A DNA stretch of 42,657 nucleotides from Terriglobales bacterium. GTDB lineage: Bacteria > Acidobacteriota > Terriglobia > Terriglobales > Acidobacteriaceae. How positions within the stretch are numbered: the first letter of the stretch is position 1; every line of letters begins with the position of its first letter. The stretch is taken from positions 1 through 42,657 of the forward strand of contig JAATGG010000004.1 of the NCBI GenBank assembly GCA_015654835.1, written 5' to 3'. The position numbers and the translations under genes are program-made. Below, one piece after another: positions 29,001-37,126 of this stretch. The notes beneath the pieces were generated by a model that was not told the DNA's origin, searched no databases, and saw only the letters and a list, made by a program, of their open reading frames with translations.

Positions 29001-29177
29001 CCGGCGGCTCTGTCGCACGCCATCGGTTCCGACTCGCAACGGCCCTTCGCCATTGTCATCGTCGGCGGCCTGCTCGCCAACCTGGTCATCGGCATCTTCC
29101 TGCTGCCCACCTTGTATGTGTGGGTCGCGCGCGAAAACGACGTTCTCCCCGCAGTCGAAGCCAGCGAAGATTTTTAA
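26019..29177 (+). CDS. HME-type RND efflux pump (CzcA/CusA family)
   Basis: 1052 residues, the usual length for heavy-metal RND pumps. Twelve membrane segments are expected and most can be traced, starting with SRWLVLGGVVVLAAWGVISF. TM4 carries DFGMVVDGSVVMIENIVRHL with Asp404, Asp410 and Glu417, matching the proton-relay residues Asp402, Asp408 and Glu415 of CzcA. The periplasmic part has PISDNMEEAVSGVKGELAVK, as in CzcA-like proteins. It uses proton inflow to drive metal out through the adaptor and the TolC-like duct. The family covers Co/Zn/Cd/Ni or Cu/Ag; the genomic closeness to nikR hints at nickel or cobalt, but the ion is not proven. Confidence 0.95.
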   Translation: MIRALVDFALKSRWLVLGGVVVLAAWGVISFRNLPIEAYPDVANNYVQVITQWPGRSAEEIERQVTVPVEIQMAGIPHLTNLRSTTLSGLSSLMLVFDDESKGDANREHVLERLNQVTLPANLVPQMGTDWSPVGQIYWYTLESTNPSYDVMEKKSLQDWTLEKSFKSVKGVVDVASFGGPTKEYQVKLDPEKLVSYGLSIGQVEQQLASNNTNGGGSFIEQGAQQVNVQSLGLYNGVRDIADTVIKTSNGAAIKVRDIATVEQGPKIRLGQIGRAFHRPDGTIVDNPDTVEGIVLLQKGDDSDPVLQGIHAKVDTINGNTLPKGVKVVPFLDRSKLVAYTVETVEHNLTEGVILVSIILFLFLGNVRGAIIVALTIPFALLFASICLDLSHIPANLLSLGALDFGMVVDGSVVMIENIVRHLSHKDDTRTPTQKIRDASHEVQRPVFFAIGIIITAYLPIFTLQAVEGRLFKPMAWTVAFALLGALTFSIVISPVLASLLFSKGAKEWENPIMHWLVRRYRKAVHAAIVNRRITISIASVLFAIAVYLTVGGAIGSEFLPHLDEGSIWVRGTLPPSEGPTASIDFMNKARVIIASFPEVTQVISQTGRPDDGTDTTGFFNTEYFVDLKRKEDWRPVFHQNKEELIAAIDKQLEQFPGVIWNFSQPISDNMEEAVSGVKGELAVKLYGDDLRTLEHKAEEIQSQMTKVKGVQDLGIFRIIGQPNLNYSVDRDAAARWGVNVADIQDAMQTAVGANAVTQVQQGEARFDVTLRYQKQYRDTREAIEDIRLLAPTGERVSLAQLTKVSTDDGAEEIYREGGQRFIAIKYSVRGRDLGSTVEEAIRKVNTNVKMPTGYHLEWAGEYESQKRANKRMAIVIPITVVAIFLILYTMFRSFKWALLILASVIMASIGGPLALFLTHTNFSVSSAVGFLALFGVSVQTGVIMLEYINQLRARRRGMEESTEQHIVEAAVEGAVLRLRPIMMTMLVATLGLLPAALSHAIGSDSQRPFAIVIVGGLLANLVIGIFLLPTLYVWVARENDVLPAVEASEDF

Positions 29178-29207
29178 GGGTTGTGGATCACCGCATAAAC
29201 ACCGGGT

Positions 29208-29248
29208 ATCCCACGTTCGGCGCAGTCTTGTCGCATCGAACGTGGGAT
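29208..29248. repeat. 12-bp inverted repeat between convergent genes
   Basis: ATCCCACGTTCG (29208-29219) and CGAACGTGGGAT (29237-29248) are perfect arms with a 17-base loop. It lies between the stops of the pump gene and the convergent ABC permease gene. It may act as a two-way transcription stop or be a member of an extragenic repeat family. Confidence 0.75.
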
Positions 29249-29256
29249 CGCTCCAG

Positions 29257-31827
29257 CTACTCTTCCCGCAACACTTCCAGCGGCCTCAATCCAAGAATCC
29301 GATAGCTGGCGATCCATCCGGTCGCCGTGGCCAGCACCGCCGTGCCCACCAGCGCAATCGCCGTAGCCGCCCATTCGATATGAAAGCCCACATCGAGCTT
29401 ATGCAGCAGCACGCGTGTCAGCAGATTCGCAAACACCACGCCCACCGCGCCGGCCAATAATCCCAGCACGCTGAACTCGACGCTGAACGTGCGCACGATC
29501 CTCATGCGCGTCGCTCCCAGCGTCTTCAACACCACTGCCTCGCGCATCCGCTTGAAGCGCGTGCTGGCAATACTCGACGCCAAGATCATCAGTCCCGCGA
29601 AGATCGAAAATCCAGCCAGAAAGCGCACCACGAACGTAATCTGATCGACTACGCTCTCGATCCGCTGCAGCACATCGGCAATGTTGATCACTGAAACCGT
29701 GGGATAGGCCGTGAACAGCGCCCGCTCCATCGTCGCGATCTGTTTGGGATCGACATGCACGCCGCCATACCACGTAGCCACATCGTCCTTGAGCATTCCC
29801 GATGGCAGCACAAACGGCACGCGCGCCCCCAGGTGTTGCCCATCGGCGCGATAGATCGCCGCGACCTTCAGCCGATGGATGCCGCTGCTCGTCTCCAGTT
29901 CCACCGCCGACCCCAGTCCCAGGTGCAGCCGTTGCGCGGCTCCCTCGCCCATTGCCAGCTCGGCTGCGGTACCGTTCGTCCACCACTTGCCTTGTGTAAT
30001 CCTGTCGCCTGCCGGAAGCGCATCGGACCAACTCAATTCCGCGTTCTCCAGCATCCGCCGCGGATAGTGCTGCCCCTTCAACTGCTCGACCGGCTGTCCG
30101 TTCAACGAGATAAATCGTCCCGACACCACCGGCATCAAATCCAGCATCTGCGTGACCCCCGGTTGATGTTGGAAGAATGCCTTGATCCCCACGGCTTCGT
30201 CGGTCGTCACGTCCACTAGAAAAACATTGGGCAGCGTGGGCGCGGCGGTTTCACGAATATCCCGCAACAGCGCAGCCTGCATCAGGTAGACCGCCAAAAT
30301 CAGCATCACGCCCGTGCCCAGCGCTGCCAGCACCGCCGCCGACTGATTCCCCGGCCGATAAAGATTTGCCAGCCCGTGGCGCAGCGATGAAGGCAGCCGC
30401 AGCCGCACTCGGTTCAACACAAAGCGCACCGTCCGCAACGCCACCACGGCAAGCAGCAGCAGAACGACTAACGCCGTCGTCACGCCGAGCGCGAACCACG
30501 TACCTACCATCGCCGAGTCCGACAGAGCCCAGGCAATACCGCCCAGCGCCAGCACGACCACAACGGCGAGACCGACTTGCAGACGTCTCGCCCACAGCCG
30601 CGCAAACCATCCGCCAATGCCTTCAGGCCCCGGCTCCACCAGCCTGCGCAGCACCAGCACCGGCCTCACCGAGCGCACGTCGAGCAGGGGAGGCAGGCAG
30701 AACAGCAGCGTCGTCAGTAACCCCGTTCCCAGCCCCGCCAGCACCGAGCGCCAGGGAAATCCAAGCACCGTATGCACCGGCAGCAATTTGCCGAAGACCG
30801 CCGGCAGCGCCAGCATCACGCCCGCCCCGGCTGCCACGCCCAGCAGTCCTCCCGCCAGCCCCAGGCCCAGCGTCTGCAGCAGAAAAATCCGCAGCAAATC
30901 CGCCGATCCCGCGCCCATCGCTTTCAGGATCGCCAGCATATCCATCCGCTGTTCCAGGTGCGCGTGCATGGCCATCGCCACGCCAATCGCACCCAGCACC
31001 ATGGCCACCAGGCAAATCAGGCTCAGGATGGCCGACGCATGATCGAGCCCCTCGCTCAACCCTGGATTCCCTTCTCGAAAATCGGTAACCTGCGCGTCCG
31101 GCAGTGCCTCTTCCAGTTGCTTGCGCATGGCCTTGGCATCGAGCCCGGGCTGCGCTTTCTCCGGCAGCTTCACCAGCAATCTCTGACTGGCACGGCTGCC
31201 CGGCGCAATCAGCCCCGTCTGCGCCAAAGCCGCGCGCGAAATCATGACGCGCGGCCCCATGCCGGCCCCCGCGCTGATGCGGTCCGGCTCCTGCTTCAGC
31301 ACCGCGGCAATCTTGAAGTTGCGTCCGCCCAGCCGCAGCGTCTGCCCCACATGCGCGTTTAAGCGGATCAGAAACTCATCCGCCACCACCGCCGAGTCCC
31401 CTTGTAGCGCTTGTTGCAGAGTCATCGCCGGCTCCAACTCGGCCTTTCCATAATAGGGATACTCGGTTGGATCGACGGCCTTGAGCGAGACCAGCAAAGG
31501 CACCGGATCGGGCGGCACCGAAGCCATCGAAATCGTCTCCGTCACCCACGTCGCGCGGACGCCCTGCTGCCCCAGCGCCGCAATCTTGTGCTCTTCCTCC
31601 GGCAACGATTGGCGAAAGATGCGCGCGCTCAGGTCCCCGGCAATCAACGACCGCGCCTCGCTGGTCAGCGTGCTCCTGAAGCTCTCGCTGAAGCCCCGCA
31701 CGCCCACCAGCGCCGCAACCCCCACCGCCACCGAAAGCACCACAAAGCCGAACTTGCCCGGCGCGGACTTCAAATCGCGCCAGCCAATCGCCGCGGCCCG
31801 CTTCCAACTCAGTGCGCGCTTAGCCAT
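29257..31827 (-). CDS. ybbP: FtsX-like ABC transporter permease (YbbP family)
   Basis: 856 residues with the layout of the large FtsX-type permeases: an N-terminal membrane segment (FGFVVLSVAVGVAALVGV), a long periplasmic domain (about 45-250), then membrane clusters at about 255-420 and 460-530, a second periplasmic domain, and three last segments ending in a GLRPLEVLREE tail. This last motif is typical of the FtsX coupling region. The start overlaps the end of the ATPase gene by eight bases, so they form a single transporter. Together with the divergent tesA-like gene this reproduces the tesA-ybbA-ybbP block of many bacteria. The transported molecule is not known; links to lipids or peptides have been suggested for the family. 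Confidence 0.9.
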   Translation of the reverse strand: MAKRALSWKRAAAIGWRDLKSAPGKFGFVVLSVAVGVAALVGVRGFSESFRSTLTSEARSLIAGDLSARIFRQSLPEEEHKIAALGQQGVRATWVTETISMASVPPDPVPLLVSLKAVDPTEYPYYGKAELEPAMTLQQALQGDSAVVADEFLIRLNAHVGQTLRLGGRNFKIAAVLKQEPDRISAGAGMGPRVMISRAALAQTGLIAPGSRASQRLLVKLPEKAQPGLDAKAMRKQLEEALPDAQVTDFREGNPGLSEGLDHASAILSLICLVAMVLGAIGVAMAMHAHLEQRMDMLAILKAMGAGSADLLRIFLLQTLGLGLAGGLLGVAAGAGVMLALPAVFGKLLPVHTVLGFPWRSVLAGLGTGLLTTLLFCLPPLLDVRSVRPVLVLRRLVEPGPEGIGGWFARLWARRLQVGLAVVVVLALGGIAWALSDSAMVGTWFALGVTTALVVLLLLAVVALRTVRFVLNRVRLRLPSSLRHGLANLYRPGNQSAAVLAALGTGVMLILAVYLMQAALLRDIRETAAPTLPNVFLVDVTTDEAVGIKAFFQHQPGVTQMLDLMPVVSGRFISLNGQPVEQLKGQHYPRRMLENAELSWSDALPAGDRITQGKWWTNGTAAELAMGEGAAQRLHLGLGSAVELETSSGIHRLKVAAIYRADGQHLGARVPFVLPSGMLKDDVATWYGGVHVDPKQIATMERALFTAYPTVSVINIADVLQRIESVVDQITFVVRFLAGFSIFAGLMILASSIASTRFKRMREAVVLKTLGATRMRIVRTFSVEFSVLGLLAGAVGVVFANLLTRVLLHKLDVGFHIEWAATAIALVGTAVLATATGWIASYRILGLRPLEVLREE

Positions 31828-32527
31828 TCTGTGCCTGCTCTACCGCGACAGACTCATACGGCAAACTGTCTTCCACAATCTGCCCATCCTTCAACACAAT
31901 CCTTCGGTCCGCCTTGCTCGCCACCTCGGGATCGTGCGTCACCAGCACCAGCGTCGTGCCCGCCTGCCGGTTCCGTTCCAGCAACAGGTCCAGCACCAGC
32001 TTCCCATTCGTCGAGTCCAGATTGCCCGTGGGCTCGTCGGCCATCACAATCGGCGGTTCCACAATAAAAGCGCGCGCCAGCGCCACCCTCTGCTGTTCCC
32101 CACCCGAAAGCTGAATCGGATAGTGCTCCATCCGCTCGGCCAGACCAACCTCTTCAAGCAGCTTCCGCGCCCGCATCAGCCCGTTGCCTTCGACATTCAA
32201 CTCGTACGGCAGCAAAACATTTTCCAGGGCCGTAAGCGTGGCAATCAGTTGGTAAGACTGAAACACGAATCCGATCTTGCGTCCGCGCACCGCTGCCAGT
32301 TCCGTCTCCGCCAGGTTGTGGATCGGCGTGCCGTCCAGCCAGATCTCGCCCGAACTCGGCGTATCCAGCCCCGCCAGCAGGCCCAGCAGCGTGCTCTTGC
32401 CGCTGCCGCTCGCTCCCACAATCGCCACAAACTGCCCCGCAGGAATCGTCAACGAGATCCCCTTCAGAATCTCTACCCGCCTTGCGCCGTTCTGAATCCA
32501 CTTTCTCGCATCCCGGACTTCGATCAC
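31820..32527 (-). CDS. ybbA: ABC transporter ATP-binding protein (YbbA family)
   Basis: 235 residues with every ABC motif intact: Walker A GASGSGKST (about 37-45), Q-loop FQSYQL, signature LSGGEQQRVALARA, Walker B IVMADEPTGNLD, and H-switch VTHD. It belongs to the LolD/MacB/YbbA class that powers mechanotransmission-type permeases of the FtsX fold. It is translated together with the permease at 29257. Its promoter must lie in the short gap shared with the divergent esterase gene. Confidence 0.94.
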   Translation of the reverse strand: MIEVRDARKWIQNGARRVEILKGISLTIPAGQFVAIVGASGSGKSTLLGLLAGLDTPSSGEIWLDGTPIHNLAETELAAVRGRKIGFVFQSYQLIATLTALENVLLPYELNVEGNGLMRARKLLEEVGLAERMEHYPIQLSGGEQQRVALARAFIVEPPIVMADEPTGNLDSTNGKLVLDLLLERNRQAGTTLVLVTHDPEVASKADRRIVLKDGQIVEDSLPYESVAVEQAQNG

Positions 32528-32583
32528 CCGTTCGCCTCCAGCCCTTTGTTCTGTTCCCTGCCTTGCGCAGATACACTGTTCCT

Positions 32584-33204
32584 GTGGACGTTCGCCGCAC
32601 GCTTATCGTTTCTCTTGGATTCCTGCTGTTAGCCTGCACAGTGTTGGCCGCAGACAAGCCGTTGCTGATCTGCTTTGGCGACAGCATCACAGCGGGCTAT
32701 GGACTCGGACCCGGCCAGGCCTATCCGGACGCGCTGCAACATGATCTCGATACCCGCGGCTACCGCTACAAAGTCGATAACCAGGGCACCAGCGGCGCCA
32801 CCACCAAAGACGCGGTCGCCAGCCTGCGTTCCGTGCTGCTGCTGCATCCCGACGTCGTCATCGTGGAGTTCGGCGGCAACGACGGTCTGCGCGGCCTCTC
32901 GCCGGATTGGACGCGCCGCAATCTCGACACCGTCCTCGCCGCTCTCGAAGCCGCTCACATCAAGATCCTGCTGGCCGGCATCACCTTGCCGCCCAACTAC
33001 GGCAGCGATTACATCCACTCCTTCGAGCAGGTCTTCCGCGATCTCGCCGCCAAGCACCACACCGCCTTCGTGCCCATGCTCTACAAAGACCTCGTCAACG
33101 TCCCCGGCACCATCCAGCCCGACGGCATCCATCCCACCGCCAAAGGCTCCCGGATGATCGCCACCACCCTGCTCCCGGCTCTCAAGCCGCTCTTGAAAAA
33201 GTAG
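32584..33204 (+). CDS. tesA: GDSL/SGNH esterase-lysophospholipase (TesA-like)
   Basis: 206 residues from a GTG at 32584. This start places a signal peptide at the front (RRTLIVSLGFLLLACTVLAA); no clear ribosome site is seen, and a longer in-frame start would overlap the ATPase gene. The four SGNH blocks are present: ICFGDSITAGYGL (catalytic Ser), the Gly in DNQGTSGATT, VEFGGNDGLRG (Asn), and DGIHPTAKG (Asp and His). It should hydrolyse thioesters, lysophospholipids or arylesters in the periplasm. Divergence from ybbA-ybbP, 57 bases apart, is as in other bacteria. It converges on truB. Confidence 0.92.
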   Translation: MDVRRTLIVSLGFLLLACTVLAADKPLLICFGDSITAGYGLGPGQAYPDALQHDLDTRGYRYKVDNQGTSGATTKDAVASLRSVLLLHPDVVIVEFGGNDGLRGLSPDWTRRNLDTVLAALEAAHIKILLAGITLPPNYGSDYIHSFEQVFRDLAAKHHTAFVPMLYKDLVNVPGTIQPDGIHPTAKGSRMIATTLLPALKPLLKK

Positions 33205-33233
33205 CGCCCCGCCAATCACACGAACAGGCTGTT

Positions 33234-33261
33234 AGCTAGAAGCTAGCGGCTGGAAGCTGCC
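33234..33261. repeat. Four imperfect 7-bp tandem repeats
   Basis: AGCTAGA, AGCTAGC, GGCTGGA and AGCTGCC follow one another in the gap between tesA and truB. They look like a slipped short repeat. No function is evident. Confidence 0.5.
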
Positions 33262-33264
33262 CTT

Positions 33265-34179
33265 TTACCCCATCACCACCACCGGTTGAAACAGCGTGCC
33301 CGCGATCCTCTTGGCAATCCCCACAAGTTCCCGCTGTCCTGCGAACACCTTCACCAGAGGCGCGCTTGAAAACTCCGGCAAGTTCGCCTGCGCTCCGTTG
33401 CGCAGCCTGCCCAACGCCATCACATCGCCGGTCACCGCCGACATCTCCGGCAACAACGTGCGCGGATGAAGACACGCTTCTTCCAGAGCCTCCACATTGC
33501 CCGCGAATCGTTCCAATTCTTCCAGCGTGTGCGCCTCGGCCAGCGTAAACACGCCTGCCTGCGTGCGGCGAAGGCTGCTTAAATGCGCTCCACAGCCCAG
33601 GTCCTGGCCCAGCTCGTGGGCCACCGAGCGCACATAACCACCAGCGCTCACACTCATCTTGAAACTGGCTTCAGCCTGATCGATGCCAAGAATCTCAAAG
33701 CAGGAGATACGGATGCTCGCGGCCTTCAGTTCCACCGCCTTGCCCTCGCGAGCCAGTTTGTAAGCGGGAGTGCCGTTGATTTTTTTGGCGGAGTAAGGAG
33801 GCGGCATCTGCTGCATCTCGCCGCGGAATCGCTCAGCCGCGGCGCGCACCTGCTCCAGCGTCAAAGCCGGCTCCACTTGCGGGCAGGTCGCTTCGCCCTC
33901 GGCATCGTACGTGTCCGTGGCAAAGCCGAAACGGATCGTCCCCGTATAGCTCTTTTCAGCGGAAGAAAAATACTGTGCCAGGCGCGTAAATTTGCCCAGC
34001 AACAGCGGCAACACACCCGTCGCCATTGGGTCCAGCGTGCCCAGGTGGCCAATGGAGCGCTCACCTGTCATCTTGCGCAGTTTGCCCACCACATCGTGGC
34101 TCGTCATGCCACCCGGTTTGTCGATCACTAACAGCCCATTCACTTCACTACTGTAGTCGAATGGGCCGAACCGCCACAC
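33265..34179 (-). CDS. truB: tRNA pseudouridine(55) synthase TruB
   Basis: 304 residues. The early NGLLVIDKPGGMTSHDVV and the catalytic motif GHLGTLDPMATGVLPL (active Asp within GTLDP) define TruB. Further family blocks are YTGTIRFGFATDTYDAEGE, PPPYSAKKINGTPAYKLARE and VSAGGYVRSVAHELGQDLG. The C-terminal part resembles a short PUA-like extension. It makes pseudouridine 55 in the T loop of tRNAs. The first 12 residues before VNGLLV may be wrong if a downstream GTG is used. It starts one base after folE ends, so the two are likely one transcript. Confidence 0.95.
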   Translation of the reverse strand: MWRFGPFDYSSEVNGLLVIDKPGGMTSHDVVGKLRKMTGERSIGHLGTLDPMATGVLPLLLGKFTRLAQYFSSAEKSYTGTIRFGFATDTYDAEGEATCPQVEPALTLEQVRAAAERFRGEMQQMPPPYSAKKINGTPAYKLAREGKAVELKAASIRISCFEILGIDQAEASFKMSVSAGGYVRSVAHELGQDLGCGAHLSSLRRTQAGVFTLAEAHTLEELERFAGNVEALEEACLHPRTLLPEMSAVTGDVMALGRLRNGAQANLPEFSSAPLVKVFAGQRELVGIAKRIAGTLFQPVVVMG

Positions 34180-34180
34180 T

Positions 34181-34804
34181 CTACATGCCCGGCTGCCGCA
34201 CCAGCGATAGAAACTCGACGCGCGTTTCCTTCTGCCGGAAGCACCCCACCATCGCCGATGTCACCGTAGACGAATTCTGTTTTTCGATGCCGCGCATCAT
34301 CATGCACAGGTGCCGCGCCTCGATCACCACGCCCACACCCTGCGGCTCAATCGCCTCTTGGATCGCATCGGCAATCTGCCGCGTCATCCGTTCCTGCACC
34401 TGCAGCCGCCGCGCAAACACTTCCACGAGCCGCGCAATCTTGCTCAGCCCGATCACCTTGCCCTTGGGAATATAAGCGACGTGCACCCTGCCGAAAAATG
34501 GAAGCATGTGATGCTCGCACAGCGAAAACATCTCCACATCCTTCACGATCACCATCTCGTCGTAGTCCACATCAAACAGGGCGCCCCGCAAAATCCGATT
34601 GGGATCTTCGTGGTAGCCCTTGGTGAGATAGGCCATCGACTTCTCCACGCGCCCCGGCGTGGCCAGCAGGCCATCGCGGCCCGGGTCCTCACCCAGACGC
34701 AGCAGAATCTCCCGATAGAGATCTTCGGTGCTGCAATCCTTCAGGGTTCCCGGCTCCGGCAAAGCATGTGCTTCGGATTTTTTCATTGCGACAGGTTGCG
34801 CCAT
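34181..34804 (-). CDS. folE: GTP cyclohydrolase I (FolE)
   Basis: 207 residues. The zinc ligands are all present: Cys and His in [12 protein letters not shown] and the second Cys in [13 protein letters not shown]. Other family marks are [37 protein letters not shown] and [16 protein letters not shown]. The enzyme opens GTP to dihydroneopterin triphosphate, the entry to folate, biopterin and queuosine routes. It lies between two tandem PTPS-type genes and truB on the same strand, consistent with a pterin or deazapurine branch. Confidence 0.97.
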   Translation of the reverse strand: MAQPVAMKKSEAHALPEPGTLKDCSTEDLYREILLRLGEDPGRDGLLATPGRVEKSMAYLTKGYHEDPNRILRGALFDVDYDEMVIVKDVEMFSLCEHHMLPFFGRVHVAYIPKGKVIGLSKIARLVEVFARRLQVQERMTRQIADAIQEAIEPQGVGVVIEARHLCMMMRGIEKQNSSTVTSAMVGCFRQKETRVEFLSLVRQPGM

Positions 34805-34871
34805 TCAGCTACTCCTCTCCCTACTTGCTGCACTGCCCACTGCAAGCAGAGCGCTTCTCTTTCCAGTACCG

Positions 34872-35285
34872 TCAGGAGCGCGCTCCGCTGTATTCGAAAA
34901 AATTGTTTTCCGTCTCCTCGACGCGCACCTGCACCAGCTTCGCCGGCTCGATCGCCCCCTCCAGCAAGTCGAATACCGCCCTGCAAAGGTTCTCTGTCGT
35001 CGGAACAACCTCCCCGAACAGCAGATCCAGATTCAGATTGCGATGGTCGAATCGCTCGATGACGCGGCTGCGTACCGCTTCATCCAGGGCGGCCATGTTC
35101 ACCACCATGCCGGTCTCTGCGTCCACCGGCCCGCCCGCCAGCACTTCCACCACGTAGTTATGCCCGTGACCGTGAGGATTGTTGCACTTCCCATAGATCG
35201 CCCGGTTCTGCTCGGCTGAGAGCGCGTCGCTGTGCAGCCGATGGCTGGCGCTCAGCAGATAGCGGCGGCCAAAATACGCTTTCAT
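34872..35285 (-). CDS. 6-pyruvoyl-tetrahydropterin synthase / QueD paralogue 2
   Basis: 137 residues from the ATG at 35285, which overlaps the stop of the preceding paralogue by four bases. Zinc ligands are His in ASHRL and the two in HGHGHNY; the catalytic Cys is in GKCNNPHGHGHNY and the Asp-His pair in FDHRNLN. The Glu of the substrate pocket lies near VRVEET. All active residues are kept, so the enzyme should be competent. It converts dihydroneopterin triphosphate, made by the next gene folE, either to 6-pyruvoyl-tetrahydropterin or to carboxy-tetrahydropterin. Sequence alone does not tell which. Confidence 0.92.
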   Translation of the reverse strand: MKAYFGRRYLLSASHRLHSDALSAEQNRAIYGKCNNPHGHGHNYVVEVLAGGPVDAETGMVVNMAALDEAVRSRVIERFDHRNLNLDLLFGEVVPTTENLCRAVFDLLEGAIEPAKLVQVRVEETENNFFEYSGARS

Positions 35286-35701
35286 TGTCCCCCTCGATAC
35301 TCGGCAAAAATCTCGGGAGTCTCGTAGATCCTCACCCTGCTGAGCCGCGCCCCGCCCACGCCCGTAACCGCCGGCTCCAGACGCTTCCACACCGCAATCG
35401 CGATATTTTCCGTCGTCGGAATCAGCTTGGCGAACTCCGGAACCTCAAGGTTCAGGTGGCGATGGTCGTAAGCCTCCAGCACTTCCCGTTCCATCACGTC
35501 CTTCAGCCACTTCAAATCCACCACAAAGCCGGTCACCGGGTCGGGCTCTCCGGCCACGGTCACTTCCAGCGTGTAATTGTGCCCGTGCCCATGGCGGTTC
35601 GCGCAGCGCCCAAACACCTCCGCGTTCTTCTCCGCACTCCAATCCTCGTTCCAGTAGTAGTGCGAAGCAGAAAAAGTAGCTCGCCGCGTCAGAAAGATCA
35701 T
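35282..35701 (-). CDS. 6-pyruvoyl-tetrahydropterin synthase / QueD paralogue 1
   Basis: 139 residues. It shares the fold and active-site set with its downstream neighbour: ASHYYWNEDWS, GRCANRHGHGHNY (catalytic Cys and zinc His) and YDHRHLN, plus RIYETPEIFAEY at the end. The two proteins are clearly diverged outside these motifs, so the duplication is old. One could serve queuosine and the other a reduced pterin. A promoter should lie in the 163-base gap behind the glycosyltransferase gene. Confidence 0.92.
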   Translation of the reverse strand: MIFLTRRATFSASHYYWNEDWSAEKNAEVFGRCANRHGHGHNYTLEVTVAGEPDPVTGFVVDLKWLKDVMEREVLEAYDHRHLNLEVPEFAKLIPTTENIAIAVWKRLEPAVTGVGGARLSRVRIYETPEIFAEYRGGQ

Positions 35702-35864
35702 TCAAATCCCTCATTGGAAAGATGCTTGGAAAACGGTGAACGCTTCAGGACCGCCGCGCGGCCATCCGTGCCGGATTCACGACTCAAGGATCGAAGTAGC
35801 AGTTTAGATGCCCAAAAGTCGCGTCACGCGCCTCTTAAAGCAGTCATGCTCAACCCGTACCGGC

Positions 35865-37040
35865 TCAACCCGGATACGTCCGGCCCTTCCAGCTTATCCG
35901 CTTCGTAATCCGGTGCTGAAACCAACTGCGATAAAGCAGCACCACAAACAGAGGCAGTCCCAAAGGCGAAAGGGCACAATCGATAAAGGGAAAGTTTGAT
36001 TTGGCCACCCTTCCGTAAAAGCGAAACAGGTTGCGCACCCAGAGCACCATCAGCACCAGCCCCGCGCTGAGCCATGGCATTCTGGGCAGTGTGCCCCGCC
36101 TCAGTTCCACCGCCAGCCACGGCAACCCCACCAGCAACACGATGTCCACCACCCGCCACACCGCAAGCGCCAGCGCGTTGTCGAACAGGAGCGCAAGATT
36201 CTTCGTCCACCCCTCCACCATCGCCGCCGTGGAGCGGTACATGCGCGTAGCCACCGCATCCTTGGCATAGCGAAAACGCAGCCCCACCTTCCGCCGCTTG
36301 GCCAGAAAAGCCAGTTCCACGTCCTCCAACACCCTGTCTTTTACCGCCGGATGCCCGCCTATCCGCCGATAAGCCTCCCGCTCCACCAGCAGAAACTGCC
36401 CGTTGGCCGCGGCAATCCGCGCATTCGGATCGGAAACCTTCGCCGGCGGATACGCCAGCGCCAATTCGCAAAAAACCAGCGGCATCAGCGACCGCTGCGC
36501 CAACCCGCTCACAATCTGCCGCGGCGAATAGCTCAGCATCCCGGCCTTGTGCCGCTCCGCCTCGTGGATCGCCCTGCGCAGATTTCCCGGCTCGTGGATC
36601 GTGTCGGCATCGGTAAACAGCAGCCATTTGCCCCGCGCCTTGCGCGCCGCCGTCCAAATCGCGTTTGCCTTTCCCGTCCAGCCCAGCTCCAGCTTCGCCG
36701 CCTCCACTACCGTGACTCCGGCAAAGCCCTGTGCAATCTCCCGGGTGCGGTCAGAGGAGTGGTCATCCACCATGACAAGTTCCCAATCCCGGCCCAGATT
36801 GAACACGTCTTCCGACTGCCGCACCAGCGAATCCAGGCAGGCCCCCAGGCTGGCTTCTTCGTCACGGGCGGGCACAATGACCGTCAGTTCAATCAATGCA
36901 GCCGGTTCCGGCTGGTCATAAAGCGTCCCCGCCCGCGTCGGGAACTCCATCTGCTCCCTCGGCTGGTCAGTGAGCCCGAGCACCGGCGTCCATGCAGTCG
37001 CGTCCGATATTCCCTCCGCCTCCGGCTTGTCCTTCCCCAT
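35865..37040 (-). CDS. Family 2 glycosyltransferase with C-terminal membrane segments
   Basis: 391 residues. The GT-A domain spans about 50-290: LTVIVPARDEEASLGACLDS, then VMVDDHSSDRT, the metal-binding LLFTDADTIHEP, NGQFLLVEREAYRRIGG and DRVLEDVELAFLAKRRK (the E-D motif of processive-type GT2 enzymes). GWTGKANAIW resembles the nucleotide site of HpnB and CrtQ-type enzymes. Three membrane segments follow (around 300, 325 and 365). It is likely a membrane-bound transferase for a lipid such as a hopanoid or carotenoid, or for a cell-surface glycan. The acceptor is unknown. It is divergent from the thioredoxin-like gene at 37127. Confidence 0.88.
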   Translation of the reverse strand: MGKDKPEAEGISDATAWTPVLGLTDQPREQMEFPTRAGTLYDQPEPAALIELTVIVPARDEEASLGACLDSLVRQSEDVFNLGRDWELVMVDDHSSDRTREIAQGFAGVTVVEAAKLELGWTGKANAIWTAARKARGKWLLFTDADTIHEPGNLRRAIHEAERHKAGMLSYSPRQIVSGLAQRSLMPLVFCELALAYPPAKVSDPNARIAAANGQFLLVEREAYRRIGGHPAVKDRVLEDVELAFLAKRRKVGLRFRYAKDAVATRMYRSTAAMVEGWTKNLALLFDNALALAVWRVVDIVLLVGLPWLAVELRRGTLPRMPWLSAGLVLMVLWVRNLFRFYGRVAKSNFPFIDCALSPLGLPLFVVLLYRSWFQHRITKRISWKGRTYPG

Positions 37041-37126
37041 TGATTCCCTTGCCTTTCGCCCGCAAATTTCATCTCGGCCCGAGCCGAGGTCTTTTGTTCG
37101 GTCCTGTCGCTCGTTATTATAAGGAT

